DNA of 64,000 nt from Fibrobacter sp. UWR3 (GCF_900143055.1 NZ_FRCW01000012.1:1-64000), one strand, 5' to 3'. Positions 52,255-62,216 are shown, numbered from the stretch's first letter. The notes: generated from the letters alone by a model not told the origin. A program made the numbers and translations.

Positions 52255-52321
52255 GGGTAAAATCTTTGTAAAGCCTTCGCCCCTCTTTTATTCTTTTCAA
52301 GAACTTCACAAATATTTTACT
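52255..52321. promoter_or_regulatory. Divergent PhoB-like direct repeats
   Basis: On the minus strand CTTTACAAAGATTTTACCC (52255-52273) gives TTTACA-N5-TTTACC toward pstS. On the plus strand TTCACA-N5-TTTACT (52305-52321) faces the porin. The 11-base period matches Pho boxes and recurs before the PHO4 transporter. Confidence 0.6.
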
Positions 52322-52401
52322 TGGCCATCCCTTCAGTTTTTACAATGACAATCTAAGTTGATGCCGTCATTCAAACAGGGCTTGTCCCAAAGGAGTTCAA
52401 A

Positions 52402-53418
52402 ATGACGATTAAGAAATCTTGCATCATCGCAGCTGTTGTTACGACTATCGGCATGGCTAGTGCCGCCGAAGAATCCAAGGCCAGTGGCTTTGACCTGACC
52501 GGAAATATCCAGACCCAGGCCTACAAGGCCCTTTACGATAACGAAAAGGAAAACACCCTGGATAAGTTCTGGTTCCGTGCCAACATCGGCGGAAAGTACA
52601 GCTCTGAAGATTTCGATGCCCAGGTGACTATCCGCATGTATGCCCCTCACTTTAACGGTGGCGCTGACCGTTTCCAGGCCGATACCTATTACGGCAATTA
52701 CAAGTGGGCGGCTTCCGGACTGAACTTGAAACTGGGTCACTGGAAGACGGATACGGAAGGTGCCGGCAACTTCGGTGCTTACCTGGACAAGAACCTTTCT
52801 ACGCGGGGCTTCCTCGCTCGTGACTATTCTCACGATGCCGTGGAGCTGGGCTGGAAAAAGGCCGGTAACCAGCTGAACGTAATGGTGGGTACCGATGACG
52901 AAAACTTCAACAAGGGTTACCTCCGCGTGAACGACGACTTGAAACTGGGAGATGCCCTGAAGCTCGGTCTGGGTTACCGTGCCAACGTGCTCGATCCGGT
53001 GCAGTATAGCGCTGTCCTTACCCATGTGGTGGATTTCCGGGTCCGCTACCAGGCCTCCAAGCAGCTGGCGGTATATGCAGAAGCGGCAGCTATCATGACC
53101 GGCGAAGACGACGAGGTGAATGCAGCTTCCATTGAAGCGGGCACTGCCGTAAAGCCCCTCTACGGTCAGGATACCCAGTACTTCCCGGTGTACGGCGGCG
53201 TGGAATTTCCTACCGGTGGTATTTTTGACAAGGCCTTTGCCGAAGTGGAATACGTCGCTAATCGTGACGAACTGAACACCGATGCCGATGAATTGGGTTG
53301 GGCCGTAGGTCTCGTGAAAAAGATCGGTTCCCACGGAAAAATCCAGGCGACGGTCTATAGCGAAAACGAAATGTCCGATGTAGGCTTCAGCGCCCGCCTC
53401 ACGACTACCATCAAGTAA
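52402..53418 (+). CDS. Outer-membrane porin of the phosphate regulon
   Basis: 338 residues. Signal peptide to about Ala20, then beta-barrel alternation (DLTGNIQTQAYKALYDNEKENTLDKFW ... at the start, GFSARLTTTIK at the end). Acidic and basic loops are balanced; not clearly OprP, but the position as first gene of the pst operon, 4 bases before pstC, argues for phosphate uptake. Confidence 0.72.
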   Translation: MTIKKSCIIAAVVTTIGMASAAEESKASGFDLTGNIQTQAYKALYDNEKENTLDKFWFRANIGGKYSSEDFDAQVTIRMYAPHFNGGADRFQADTYYGNYKWAASGLNLKLGHWKTDTEGAGNFGAYLDKNLSTRGFLARDYSHDAVELGWKKAGNQLNVMVGTDDENFNKGYLRVNDDLKLGDALKLGLGYRANVLDPVQYSAVLTHVVDFRVRYQASKQLAVYAEAAAIMTGEDDEVNAASIEAGTAVKPLYGQDTQYFPVYGGVEFPTGGIFDKAFAEVEYVANRDELNTDADELGWAVGLVKKIGSHGKIQATVYSENEMSDVGFSARLTTTIK

Positions 53419-53422
53419 TCCT

Positions 53423-54295
53423 ATGAAACTCAGTTTATCCAATCCATTTAAGGAACGGGCCGCATCCACCATCTTCCTGGTCTCTGCGCTGGCAAGCATT
53501 CTGTTTGTGGCCCTGATCTGCGTGTTTCTTTTTGCAAATGGTGTCCCCGCCATTCTAAAGATAGGCGTTCCGGACTTTTTGTTCGGAAAGGAATGGGCCC
53601 CCACGGACGAGCCTGCGGTCTACGGGATTTTTCCCATGATTCTCGGCAGCCTCTACGTGACACTGGGGGCCCTAGCCATCGGTGTCTCGGTGGGGCTCCT
53701 GTCGGCCATATTCCTGGCCCGGTTCTGCTCCGAAAGGCTTCACAGGACCCTGAAACCCGCCGTGGAACTCCTGGCCGGCATTCCCTCGGTAATCTACGGC
53801 TTCTTTGGCCTGGTGGTTATCGTGCCCTTTGTGCGGCAGCACTTTGGCGGGAGCGGTTTCAGCATCTTGACGGCCTCGATCCTGCTTGGAATCATGATTT
53901 TACCGACCATCATTTCCGTTTCCGAAGCCGCCCTGCGGGCGGTCCCCAACAGCTACTACGAAGGTTCCCTGGCTCTCGGGGCCACCCACGAAAGGAGCGT
54001 GTTCTTCACGGTACTTCCGGCGGCCACGTCGGGAATCGTGGCGGGCATTATCCTGGGCTTTGGCAGGGCTATTGGCGAAACCATGGCGGTGATTCTCGTG
54101 GCCGGTAACCAGGCCCGAATGCCCGACGGTATTCTCGGGGGTATCAGAACCTTGACCGCCAACATCGTGCTGGAAATGGGTTATGCCACGGACCTGCACC
54201 GTGAATCCCTCATTGCCACCGGCGTGGTGCTGTTCATCTTTATCCTCATTATCAACCTGCTGTTTTCCATTCTCAAGAAGAGGGTTATCAAATGA
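53423..54295 (+). CDS. pstC: Phosphate ABC transporter permease PstC
   Basis: 290 residues, six membrane helices. PstC features: PAVYGIFPMILGSLYVT, ELLAGIPSVIYGFFGL and the EAA loop EGSLALGATHERSVF with GRAIGETMAVILVAGN. Overlaps pstA by 4 bases. Confidence 0.93.
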   Translation: MKLSLSNPFKERAASTIFLVSALASILFVALICVFLFANGVPAILKIGVPDFLFGKEWAPTDEPAVYGIFPMILGSLYVTLGALAIGVSVGLLSAIFLARFCSERLHRTLKPAVELLAGIPSVIYGFFGLVVIVPFVRQHFGGSGFSILTASILLGIMILPTIISVSEAALRAVPNSYYEGSLALGATHERSVFFTVLPAATSGIVAGIILGFGRAIGETMAVILVAGNQARMPDGILGGIRTLTANIVLEMGYATDLHRESLIATGVVLFIFILIINLLFSILKKRVIK

Positions 54296-55125
54296 TCGGA
54301 TACTATAAGCGTTCGCCCCTTTCGCTGTTCCTGAGAATCCTCGTGACCCTAGCTATTGCCATTACGGTTTGTTCCCTGGGGTTCCTGGTCCTCTATATAT
54401 TGGTGAAGGGTATTCCTTTCTTGAAACCCTCCCTGTTTTCCCTGACCTATACTTCGGAGAACGTGTCTTTCCTGCCCTCCATCCTGAATACGGTTATCAT
54501 CGTGTTAGGCTCCCTCCTGGTGGCAGGCCCCCTGGGAATCTGTGCCGCCATCTATACGGTGGAATACGCCCGTCGCGGAAACAAGATCGTGGGACTGGTG
54601 CGGCTCACTACCGAAACCCTTTCCGGAATCCCCTCCATTATCTACGGCCTTTTCGGAATGCTGTTCTTCGTGACCGCCCTGCACCTGGGATATTCCCTGG
54701 TCTCCGGTATCTTGACTATTTCCATCATGATTTTGCCCCTGGTCATGCGCACCACCGAAGAGGCCCTGCGGGCAGTTCCGGATAGCTATCGCGAAGGTTC
54801 CTACGGCCTCGGGGCAGGTAAGCTCCGTACCGTGTTGTCGGTAATCTTACCGGCGGCCGTTCCGGGAATCCTTGCAGGCGTAATCCTTGCGGTGGGCCGC
54901 GTGGTGGGGGAGACTGCCGCCCTTATCTATACGGCAGGTACGGTGGCGGATTTCCCCAAGGGAATATTCTCTTCGGGTAGGACCCTGTCTGTTCACATGT
55001 ACGAACTTTCTCGAGAAGGTTTCCATACCGGCGAGGCCTACGCCACCTCGGTCATCCTCATTCTAGTGGTCCTTCTCATCAACTGGATTTCTAACAATTT
55101 TGCAAAGAAAATCGGGAAAACCTAA
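54292..55125 (+). CDS. pstA: Phosphate ABC transporter permease PstA
   Basis: 277 residues, six helices. [36 protein letters not shown] (EAA loop) and [16 protein letters not shown] match PstA. Its stop overlaps the pstB start by one base. Confidence 0.93.
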   Translation: MIGYYKRSPLSLFLRILVTLAIAITVCSLGFLVLYILVKGIPFLKPSLFSLTYTSENVSFLPSILNTVIIVLGSLLVAGPLGICAAIYTVEYARRGNKIVGLVRLTTETLSGIPSIIYGLFGMLFFVTALHLGYSLVSGILTISIMILPLVMRTTEEALRAVPDSYREGSYGLGAGKLRTVLSVILPAAVPGILAGVILAVGRVVGETAALIYTAGTVADFPKGIFSSGRTLSVHMYELSREGFHTGEAYATSVILILVVLLINWISNNFAKKIGKT

Positions 55126-55883
55126 TGACCCCTAACGAAAAAATTTCTATTCGCGGCATGGACCTGTACTACGGTAATTTCCATGCGCTGAAAGACGTGA
55201 ACCTTAACATTATGCCCAACGAGATCATGGCCTTTATCGGGCCCTCCGGCTGCGGCAAGAGCACCCTGCTCAAGTCATTGAACCGTATGAACGATCTGGT
55301 GGAAGGTTGCAAGATTACGGGCCACATCCTCCTGGATGGTCAGGATATTTACGGGAAAATGGACCCCAACATTCTCCGGAAAAGGGTGGGCATGGTGTTC
55401 CAGAAACCCAATCCCTTCCCCATGAGCATCTACGACAATATCGCCTACGGCCCCAGGACCCACGGTATCCGCAACAAGGCGGAACTGGACGAAATCGTGG
55501 AAAATTCCTTGCGGAATTCCGGTGTGTGGGTCGAGTTGAAGGATCGCTTGAAAAAGAACGCTCTAGGCCTTTCCGGCGGTCAGCAGCAAAGGCTCTGCAT
55601 TGCCCGTGCTCTGGCGGTTTCGCCGGAAGTGCTCCTGATGGATGAACCCACCAGCGCCTTGGACCCCATTTCCACCTCCATTATCGAGGACCTGGTTCTG
55701 GAACTCAAGAAGGACTACACTATCGTCATGGTGACCCATAACATGCAGCAGGCCACTCGCGTTTCCGACAGGACCGCCTTCTTCCTCTTGGGGGAAGTCA
55801 TCGAAGTCAACAAGACAGAAACCCTGTTCTCGCTGCCCAAGGACAAGCGCACCGAGGACTACATTACCGGGAGATTTGGTTAA
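55125..55883 (+). CDS. pstB: Phosphate ABC transporter ATPase PstB
   Basis: 252 residues. Walker [20 protein letters not shown], signature [15 protein letters not shown], Walker [14 protein letters not shown], switch His in MVTHNMQQA. Overlaps phoU by one base. A damaged copy of its 3' region appears at 56851-56925. Confidence 0.95.
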   Translation: MTPNEKISIRGMDLYYGNFHALKDVNLNIMPNEIMAFIGPSGCGKSTLLKSLNRMNDLVEGCKITGHILLDGQDIYGKMDPNILRKRVGMVFQKPNPFPMSIYDNIAYGPRTHGIRNKAELDEIVENSLRNSGVWVELKDRLKKNALGLSGGQQQRLCIARALAVSPEVLLMDEPTSALDPISTSIIEDLVLELKKDYTIVMVTHNMQQATRVSDRTAFFLLGEVIEVNKTETLFSLPKDKRTEDYITGRFG

Positions 55884-56569
55884 TGAGAAACCGTTTTGAT
55901 TCGCAACTGGAAGCCCTGAACAGGGGCATTATAGAAATGGGCGCCCTGGTGGAAGATTCCCTGAAGGCCTCCATCGACGCCTTGTTGGCCTTTGACCGCG
56001 AAACTGCCAAGAAGATTGTGGTGGGCGACAAGGAAATCGACCAGAAGATGAAGGAAATCGAGACCCTTTGCCTGCGGCTTTTGCTGAGTCAGCAGCCCGT
56101 AGCCCGGGACCTGCGCCTAATTTCGGCCTCCCTCAAGATGGTGGGGGACCTGGAACGCATTGGCGACCAGGCTGCAGATATTGCCGAAATCGTGGCGGAG
56201 TGTACAGACCTGGATGGGGCTCCCCTGAAACTGGCCGCCATTCCGCCCATGGGCATTGACGTGCTTAAGATGCTGGCCCAGAGTATCGATGCCTTTGTCC
56301 GTAAGGACTTGAAGCTGGCCAAGATTGTAATTGAAAGTGACGATGACGTGGATTTCCTTTTCCGCTCTGCCAAGCGTGAACTGGTGGAAACTATCAGGAA
56401 GACGGAAAGCGATGCCGAGAGCATTATCCATTCCATCATGATCGCTAAATACCTGGAACGCATCGGCGACCACGCCATGAACGTGGCCCAGTGGGCCATC
56501 TTTGCAGAAACCGGTACTCATCACGGTGTCAGCCTCTTGAACGGGGTCGACGATTTCGATGATAAGTAA
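55883..56569 (+). CDS. phoU: Phosphate signalling protein PhoU
   Basis: 228 residues forming two three-helix PhoU repeats (LRLLLSQQPVARDLRLISASLKMVGDLERIGD; then SIMIAKYLERIGDHAMNVAQ). Links Pst activity to PhoR, keeping the kinase off when phosphate is plentiful. Last complete gene of the plus-strand operon. Confidence 0.93.
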   Translation: MRNRFDSQLEALNRGIIEMGALVEDSLKASIDALLAFDRETAKKIVVGDKEIDQKMKEIETLCLRLLLSQQPVARDLRLISASLKMVGDLERIGDQAADIAEIVAECTDLDGAPLKLAAIPPMGIDVLKMLAQSIDAFVRKDLKLAKIVIESDDDVDFLFRSAKRELVETIRKTESDAESIIHSIMIAKYLERIGDHAMNVAQWAIFAETGTHHGVSLLNGVDDFDDK

Positions 56570-56578
56570 CTAGAAATA

Positions 56579-56838
56579 TTATAAAACTGACTTTACCAGG
56601 GCCTGTTTATGGGTAGCCGTAGTTTCAATATCGGAACCCTGCGGCTGCTCTGCGGCCTGGTGGACATGGATTCCGTAGATGACATGTGCGACGAAATCCG
56701 CATGATGATGGTGAACTGGGGGCCCGTTTCTATTATCGGTTCTGGTGGATACATCAACAAGCTTTACCGGCTGGTGCCCAAGAAGGTGTGGCTGGACAAT
56801 CGCCTTTCCCTGGTCCAGCTGGAACGGCTTTAAGAAAA
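56579..56838 (+). pseudogene. Ppx/GppA exopolyphosphatase fragment
   Basis: A 74-residue frame (ATG 56609) reads SRSFNIGTLRLLCG, then VSIIGSGGYINKLYRL and LSLVQLERL. The pattern matches the middle of Ppx/GppA phosphatases (FKIGTLRLL..., GSGGNINKL..., LSLEQL). N- and C-terminal domains are missing. A remnant of a ppx gene once downstream of phoU, as in other pho clusters. Confidence 0.55.
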
Positions 56839-56850
56839 TATAAATTACCC

Positions 56851-56925
56851 GAAGGACTATACCGTCGTCATGGTGACCCATAATATGCAACAGGCTACCC
56901 GCGTTTTCGATAGGACCGCCTTTGA
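56851..56925 (+). pseudogene. Duplicated fragment of pstB
   Basis: About 75 bases translate as [24 protein letters not shown] and correspond to pstB positions ~55709-55783 with mainly third-position changes. No start codon or ATPase core. It lies after the ppx fragment, so this junction has been rearranged. Confidence 0.75.
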
Positions 56926-56962
56926 CCCGACAGAGCCATAAGTGGGAGAAATAGGCTTGCTT

Positions 56963-58327
56963 CTAGCAGAAGGTCACGGTGATTTCCGTGCCTACGCCTA
57001 TGGCGGATTGTAACGAAATCTCTGCATGGTGTACTTCGGCGATATGCTTAACAATGGCAAGGCCCAATCCCGTGCCACCTGTAGCCTTGGAGCGACTCTT
57101 GTCCACACGGTAAAACCGTTCAAAAATGCGTGGCTGATTTTCTTCGGGAATGCCAATCCCAGTATCCTTCACAGCAATGGATTTTTGTTGCACTAGAATA
57201 CTCACGGAACCGCCCGTTTCTGTATAGCGAATGGAATTGTCGACCAAGTTGTAAAGCATCTCGAATAGGAGCCGACGATTGCCGTAAACCTCTGCGGTTT
57301 TACAACCTTCCAGCGCCACACGAACACCCTTCTTTTCGGCGTTAAAGGAGAGTTCGTCAATACAGTTTGAAGCCAGTGTCCACAAATTCACGGATTCGTC
57401 CAGTCCAATCGCAGATTCTCCCGAGGAGTCAAGTTTGGAAAGGGTCATAATATCGTTGGCGATAGAAAGGAGACGGCCAGCTTCTTTGTGAATTTTTCCA
57501 GCAAAGCGCTTTACGTCTTCGGGTTTCGCCATACCATTTTCGATGAGTTCCGCATATCCAGAAATGGATGTCAATGGCGTTTTGAGTTCATGGGAGGCGT
57601 TAGCCGTAAACTCATCTCGCATCTTGGCAGTTTTCTTTTTTTCTTCAGAAAGTTGTTCAATGGTGAGTTGAAGTTCCCGATTCTGCTTACGGATAGTTTT
57701 GACTAATGGTGCAATTTCCTTGTATATCCCTTCGTCATCCATAAGTTCTGGCTGTCCTAAGTTTTCAGCCAATTTTTGCACAGGTCGCACAAAAGCGCGG
57801 CTCAAGCCAAAAGCAATTAAAACAGCCACAACAACAATACCTGTCAACAGCGCTAATAGGTAAGGCATGGTCTTAGATACGGATTCGTGAAGACTCGCTT
57901 GACGACGACTTAAACGCAGAATTTTGCCGTCTGACAGTCGTTCTGCAAAATAGAACACTTGGGCGTTCAAAGTCACTGAATAGCGGAGGTTTTCACCTAT
58001 TCCTTTGGAATTTGCGTCCATGATTTCGGGACGACTCCTATGATTTTCCATTTTGCCAGCTTTTGCGTCACTTTCGTAGAGGACCATTCCGTCCCGGTCC
58101 ACCAGAGTTACGCGCAAACGTTTGCTGGCAATGGAATCCAGATTTTTTCGGAAGTTCTCAGAAGGAATCTGTCCATAGAAATTTTTGATAAGGGAGGCTG
58201 TTTCCCTCAAATCTCGCTTCTGCTGTTCGGACATTTCATTTTCAAAAACGCGAGCCGTAAAATACACTGCAAAGAGGGCGGCGAGTACTCCGACATAAAT
58301 CAAGCTGAAACGGAGACTGTTTTTCAT
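56963..58327 (-). CDS. phoR: Phosphate sensor histidine kinase PhoR
   Basis: 454 residues. Two membrane helices (about 5-25 and 155-177) enclose a ~130-residue periplasmic domain, unlike the short loop of E. coli PhoR. HAMP-like region, H box SHELKTPLTSISGY, N box, G1 DTGIGIPEE, F box, G2 GGTGLGLAIVKH. Its start overlaps phoB by 4 bases. Context assigns it to phosphate control. Confidence 0.9.
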   Translation of the reverse strand: MKNSLRFSLIYVGVLAALFAVYFTARVFENEMSEQQKRDLRETASLIKNFYGQIPSENFRKNLDSIASKRLRVTLVDRDGMVLYESDAKAGKMENHRSRPEIMDANSKGIGENLRYSVTLNAQVFYFAERLSDGKILRLSRRQASLHESVSKTMPYLLALLTGIVVVAVLIAFGLSRAFVRPVQKLAENLGQPELMDDEGIYKEIAPLVKTIRKQNRELQLTIEQLSEEKKKTAKMRDEFTANASHELKTPLTSISGYAELIENGMAKPEDVKRFAGKIHKEAGRLLSIANDIMTLSKLDSSGESAIGLDESVNLWTLASNCIDELSFNAEKKGVRVALEGCKTAEVYGNRRLLFEMLYNLVDNSIRYTETGGSVSILVQQKSIAVKDTGIGIPEENQPRIFERFYRVDKSRSKATGGTGLGLAIVKHIAEVHHAEISLQSAIGVGTEITVTFC

Positions 58328-59001
58328 TGAACTTTGTACCCCACGTTTCGCACGGTCTGTATGATAGAGGCTTGTACCCCTAACTTCTGCCGAAGCGTTT
58401 TTATGTGCATATCCACGGTGCGTGTATCCATATCAAAATCCACACCCCAAATCTTTTCTAGAATCTGTTGCCTAGAGAAAACAGTTCCCGGTCGGGACAT
58501 CAGGAGTTTCAAAAGTTCATATTCCTTAAAAGTGAGTTCTACAGCGATTCCGCCAACAGTTACCGAACGACGCTGGTCATCGAGTGTCACTCCTCCTAGA
58601 GCCAGGTTCAACGCTTCCGTACTTTCGGATGAGCTTCGTTCAGAACGGCGTAGCACGGCTCGCACACGTGAAATGAATTCTAGAACGCCAAATGGTTTTG
58701 CTATGTAGTCGTCCGCTCCCAAGTCAAGTCCCTTCACTTTGTCAAGTTCAGTTCCTTTCGCCGTAAGCATGATGACAGGGATGTCCTTTGTGTTTTCTTG
58801 CACTCGCAAGCGTTTGAGAATGTTTAAACCATCTTCGCCAGGGAGCATAATATCCAAAATAAACAAGTCTGGCACCCTAGTCTTAACTTGTTCGTCCATA
58901 ACTTTACCGCATTCGAAAGCCATCACGTCAAAACCGCTGCTTTTTAAAGCATAAGTTTCCATTTCCCGAACTTCGATATCGTCTTCCACAATATAAATCA
59001 T
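58324..59001 (-). CDS. phoB: Response regulator PhoB/PhoP type
   Basis: 225 residues from ATG 59001. Receiver domain with phospho-acceptor Asp in FILDIMLPGEDGL, Lys in MLTAKG, and an OmpR-type winged helix (ELTFKEYELLKLLMSRPG ... VDMHIKTLRQKLG). Expected to bind the TTTACA direct repeats seen at pstS, the porin and the PHO4 transporter. Confidence 0.92.
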   Translation of the reverse strand: MIYIVEDDIEVREMETYALKSSGFDVMAFECGKVMDEQVKTRVPDLFILDIMLPGEDGLNILKRLRVQENTKDIPVIMLTAKGTELDKVKGLDLGADDYIAKPFGVLEFISRVRAVLRRSERSSSESTEALNLALGGVTLDDQRRSVTVGGIAVELTFKEYELLKLLMSRPGTVFSRQQILEKIWGVDFDMDTRTVDMHIKTLRQKLGVQASIIQTVRNVGYKVQ

Positions 59002-59016
59002 AGGACCACACACAAA

Positions 59017-61251
59017 TTATTGTTTTACAGTTAGGAATTTTCTGCTGGCTTTGGCTACAGAACTGACCGCATCCAACAATGCCCAGGACTCATAAAGAAT
59101 AGTTAAATAAAGGATCTCCGCGCGGATGTTTTCGGAAACCCCCTTCATCATTTCCGTTTTACGCGCGTCAAATATCCTCGTCCCTTCTTCCCGCAATTGT
59201 TCGCGGACCTCGCTATAGTTCCTGAAATCCATGGTTTCTATCATCGAGGCAGTCTTTTCAATCCGTATCTTCACACGGGATACCGTACGCAAAAGCTCTT
59301 TTCTTTTTTCGTAGTCCAAGGGACTGAAAGCGTTATCCACGTGGTTCTTGCATGGCGAAGAAATCTGTTCCAGACTAAACAATGCATCTCCCATAAAATC
59401 ATTTGCCTGGTACAAAAAGAAATTCTTTACCACCATATCCTCCTGGGCAAGTCTTTCCGTACATAAGGTTCCATGGCGACGGTTCCTCTGGATATGTTTT
59501 TTCAGAATTTTAATTTGTTTGTTCACGGAGCGTAGTTTACCCAAGTTTTCTCGCAAAAGTCCCACAATTATCTTTTCGTAGCAGTCAGCGCACCAACGGA
59601 GTATTTCGCTCCACTCACCTCGACTGTATTCCTGTATAAGGGGGTATACCTTTGTCTCGGGGGGAGCCGTCAGGATGTTATCAAACAATTCCTCCGCCTT
59701 ACCCTTCTTGTTTTCTCGGTATTTCAGGTTGGAACGGACCAGCACGAAAATAACCACGGCAAACAGGGCAAATATCACCGGGAGCCCGCCAAAGTGAAGC
59801 ACCATAGCCACCACCGAGGCACTGGCAAAAGCCGCAAAAGCTGTCAGGAACCAGCCTCCAATAACCGAAAGAACCCCTGTGATGCGGTACACCGCAGTTT
59901 CACGGTTCCACGCCCTGTCGGCAAGGCTTGTACCCATGGCCACCATGAAGGTCACGTAGGTGGTAGAAAGGGGAAGTTTCAGTGAAGTTCCGAGGGCTAT
60001 GAGAGAACTGGCAAGCATCAGGTTCACGCAGGCCCGCAACAAATCAAAGGCTGCCCCATCCTCTTCCAGAATCATTTCCTTGGTATTAAAGCGGGTGTTA
60101 ATTTTATCCGAAATTTTCTTTGGAACAAATTCTGTTACAAATTTTACGACACCATTAGAACTGCGAACTAAGGCGCGAGCTACCGGATTTGTACCAAAGA
60201 TTTCTTCAGAAGAATTTTGGGCCGCTAGGGATACGGAAGTCTTCACCACATTCCGGGCCTTCTTGGAAAACACAAGGGAGAATACCATGGTAAGCCCAGC
60301 AACCATCAGCAAGTACCACTGTCCTGGTTCCGACTCCAACAAGAAGGACATATTGAAATCCTGAGGATTGCCCCCAGCAGCCATCAAATGCTGCACCGAA
60401 GAAAGGCTGGTGAGGGGTACCCCCACAAAATTCACAAGGTCGTTTCCGGCAAAGGCAAGAGCCAGAGAAAAAGTCCCAAAAGCAATGATTACCTTGAGCA
60501 CGTTTACTTTTACCGCATGGAGCAAGTGACAAAGGATGAAAAATCCGACGAACATGCCAGCCATAAGAACGGTCTCATTTTCCGCGAGAAAAGTCTTGTA
60601 GCCTGCTCCCACAAAACTCATATTTTTGAGGCCCTTGATGAGGATAAAATAAAATATGGACGTCAGGGAAACGCTTCCAAAAACACCAATAAAGTATCGA
60701 ATATTTTTCTTGTAGCCAAAGGAGAAAACCAGGCGCGTCACATACTGCACCGCAAGGCCAACTACAAAAGCGATGGCCACCGAAAGGAAAATGCCCAAAA
60801 TCACCGTCAGAGCCTTAGAGGTGTTGATGAGGTCTCCCAGTTCCAGGGTATCGTCAGAAAGAATCTTGATACTGGCGATAGCCACAGAGGCGCCCAAAAG
60901 TTCAAAGACCATTGATACCGTAGTTGATGTCGGCATACCGTAGGAATTGAATATGTCAAGGAGGATCACATCGGTAAACATCACCGCCGCATATACGCAC
61001 ATAAGTTCTGCAAAGGTGTAATACTGGGGCGTATAAATGCCATGCCGTGCGATATCCATCATGCCACTACTGAATGTGGCGCCACAAAAGACTCCTGCTG
61101 CAGCAAAAAACATCAGTGTTTTGTATTTAAAGGCCTTGCTCCCGACAGCAGAACTCAAGAAATTCACGGCATCGTTACTGACACCCACGAACAAGTCCAT
61201 CAAGGCGAGCAGAAGCAGCATTGCCACAAGGATGATATAAAACGTAGTCAT
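59017..61251 (-). CDS. PHO4-family inorganic phosphate transporter
   Basis: 744 residues from ATG 61251 (GGAGATTTT upstream). Two PHO4 repeats with signatures VGVSNDAVNFLSSAVGSKA and LAFAGNDLVNFVGVPL, ten or more helices, and a C-terminal cytosolic domain (~570-744) rich in helices like a PhoU/DUF47 module. Fusion to a PhoU-like tail is typical of the Bacteroidetes/Fibrobacter branch. It reads into phoB-phoR (15-base gap), so transporter and regulators share an operon. Confidence 0.9.
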   Translation of the reverse strand: MTTFYIILVAMLLLLALMDLFVGVSNDAVNFLSSAVGSKAFKYKTLMFFAAAGVFCGATFSSGMMDIARHGIYTPQYYTFAELMCVYAAVMFTDVILLDIFNSYGMPTSTTVSMVFELLGASVAIASIKILSDDTLELGDLINTSKALTVILGIFLSVAIAFVVGLAVQYVTRLVFSFGYKKNIRYFIGVFGSVSLTSIFYFILIKGLKNMSFVGAGYKTFLAENETVLMAGMFVGFFILCHLLHAVKVNVLKVIIAFGTFSLALAFAGNDLVNFVGVPLTSLSSVQHLMAAGGNPQDFNMSFLLESEPGQWYLLMVAGLTMVFSLVFSKKARNVVKTSVSLAAQNSSEEIFGTNPVARALVRSSNGVVKFVTEFVPKKISDKINTRFNTKEMILEEDGAAFDLLRACVNLMLASSLIALGTSLKLPLSTTYVTFMVAMGTSLADRAWNRETAVYRITGVLSVIGGWFLTAFAAFASASVVAMVLHFGGLPVIFALFAVVIFVLVRSNLKYRENKKGKAEELFDNILTAPPETKVYPLIQEYSRGEWSEILRWCADCYEKIIVGLLRENLGKLRSVNKQIKILKKHIQRNRRHGTLCTERLAQEDMVVKNFFLYQANDFMGDALFSLEQISSPCKNHVDNAFSPLDYEKRKELLRTVSRVKIRIEKTASMIETMDFRNYSEVREQLREEGTRIFDARKTEMMKGVSENIRAEILYLTILYESWALLDAVSSVAKASRKFLTVKQ

Positions 61252-61324
61252 AAAATCTCCTAGGCGACAAACTAAAAAGCCTTGCGACAATACGCAAGGC
61301 GATGGAATGAAGTTTTCCAAAGGT

Positions 61325-61374
61325 TTTATTAGGACTTTACAAAGGCTTTACGCCGCTTTACACAGATTTTACTT
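61325..61374. promoter_or_regulatory. Four TTTACA-type repeats (Pho box cluster)
   Basis: TTTACA AAGGC TTTACG CCGC TTTACA CAGAT TTTACT: four direct repeats with 11/10/11-base periods, ~75-125 bases upstream of the PHO4 transporter start. Same motif as the pstS/porin intergenic region. Confidence 0.65.
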
Positions 61375-61390
61375 TTGGCGGTGTAATAAG

Positions 61391-61443
61391 TTATAAAGGC
61401 CCAAAAGGAAGTCGACAAGTGGGTGAAGTAGGCTTGCGCCTTA
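61391..61443. repeat. Direct repeat: copy of flavodoxin 3' end (left)
   Basis: 53 bases starting TTATAAAGGCCCA and containing AAGTGGGTGAAGTAGGCTTG. It matches the right copy at 62396-62448 with four differences and matches the true gene end at 51088-51126. Confidence 0.88.
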
Positions 61444-62049
61444 CTTAGAATCGCCAGTCTGCTTCTTTTTCAATTCAATCAAATCGAAATACATCAGACG
61501 GCTATTCAATGGCCTGTCAGGACCGAGGCAACGGAATTCGCGTTCTTGTTCTTCGGTGCTGAACAGGAACTTGAACTCATTGTTCTGGTAGAACTTGAGG
61601 TTTCGTTCCTTGTTGTAGGAATCTACCAGCAGAAACCGGCAACCAGTCTTGTTGAGCGGATCGACGAACCAGGCCTTTATAAAACTGAGAACGTCACTCC
61701 CCAGATGTTTGCTCTGAAAACCAAGGCTTATGCCGAGTCTGCCTATCATGACTGCCGGATAACTGCTGTATATCTTTTCGCGGGGGATGTTTTTCTCAAC
61801 TTTCTTCTTGCGTGACCCCGGAATTTTTTTGATGCTGTCATTGGAAAGAGTGAAAACCGCCACCAGTTGTGCCGGGTCATCGACAAGGGAAAAACAATAA
61901 TTCTTGCAAAGCAACTCTTCACTCTGCAAAAAGGCGTCCTTTGTGAAGAAATCATCCAAATCGTTGTCCCCGCACTTGAATGATTTGCATAGGGCGGCCT
62001 TGCCTTGGGTGTAGAACCCAAAGCGGCATTTTTGTTGGAGAAAGTTCAT
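61441..62049 (-). CDS. GNAT acetyltransferase, probable toxin (second copy)
   Basis: 202 residues; FKCGDNDLDDFF, FTLSNDSIKKIPG, IGRLGISLGFQSKHLGSDVLSFI and KTGCRFLLVDSYNKE match the GNAT protein at 33895. The acetyl-CoA loop here is QSKHLGS. Start overlaps the antitoxin stop by one base (TAATG). Complete and bracketed by direct repeats. Confidence 0.78.
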   Translation of the reverse strand: MNFLQQKCRFGFYTQGKAALCKSFKCGDNDLDDFFTKDAFLQSEELLCKNYCFSLVDDPAQLVAVFTLSNDSIKKIPGSRKKKVEKNIPREKIYSSYPAVMIGRLGISLGFQSKHLGSDVLSFIKAWFVDPLNKTGCRFLLVDSYNKERNLKFYQNNEFKFLFSTEEQEREFRCLGPDRPLNSRLMYFDLIELKKKQTGDSK

Positions 62050-62216
62050 TACTTAAATTCTCTAAAATCGGCCTTGGAGAGAATGTCTCTGGCCTGTTCA
62101 ATTTGCTTGGAGAAATCAATGGAACCGCGACGCTTTTCGCTTTCTTCCATCATGAGGTCAAACCTGTCCGACGCTTCGCCGGTCAGTATCGGTACCGATG
62201 CGATTGCTAGTGCCAT
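62049..62216 (-). CDS. Small antitoxin-like protein (second copy)
   Basis: 55 residues: MALAIASVPILTGEASDRF, a Glu/Arg-rich helix, then DFSKQIEQARDILSKADF. Homologous to the 51-residue protein at 33737. GGAGGTCATC precedes the ATG. Coupled to the GNAT gene by a one-base overlap. Confidence 0.7.
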   Translation of the reverse strand: MALAIASVPILTGEASDRFDLMMEESEKRRGSIDFSKQIEQARDILSKADFREFK

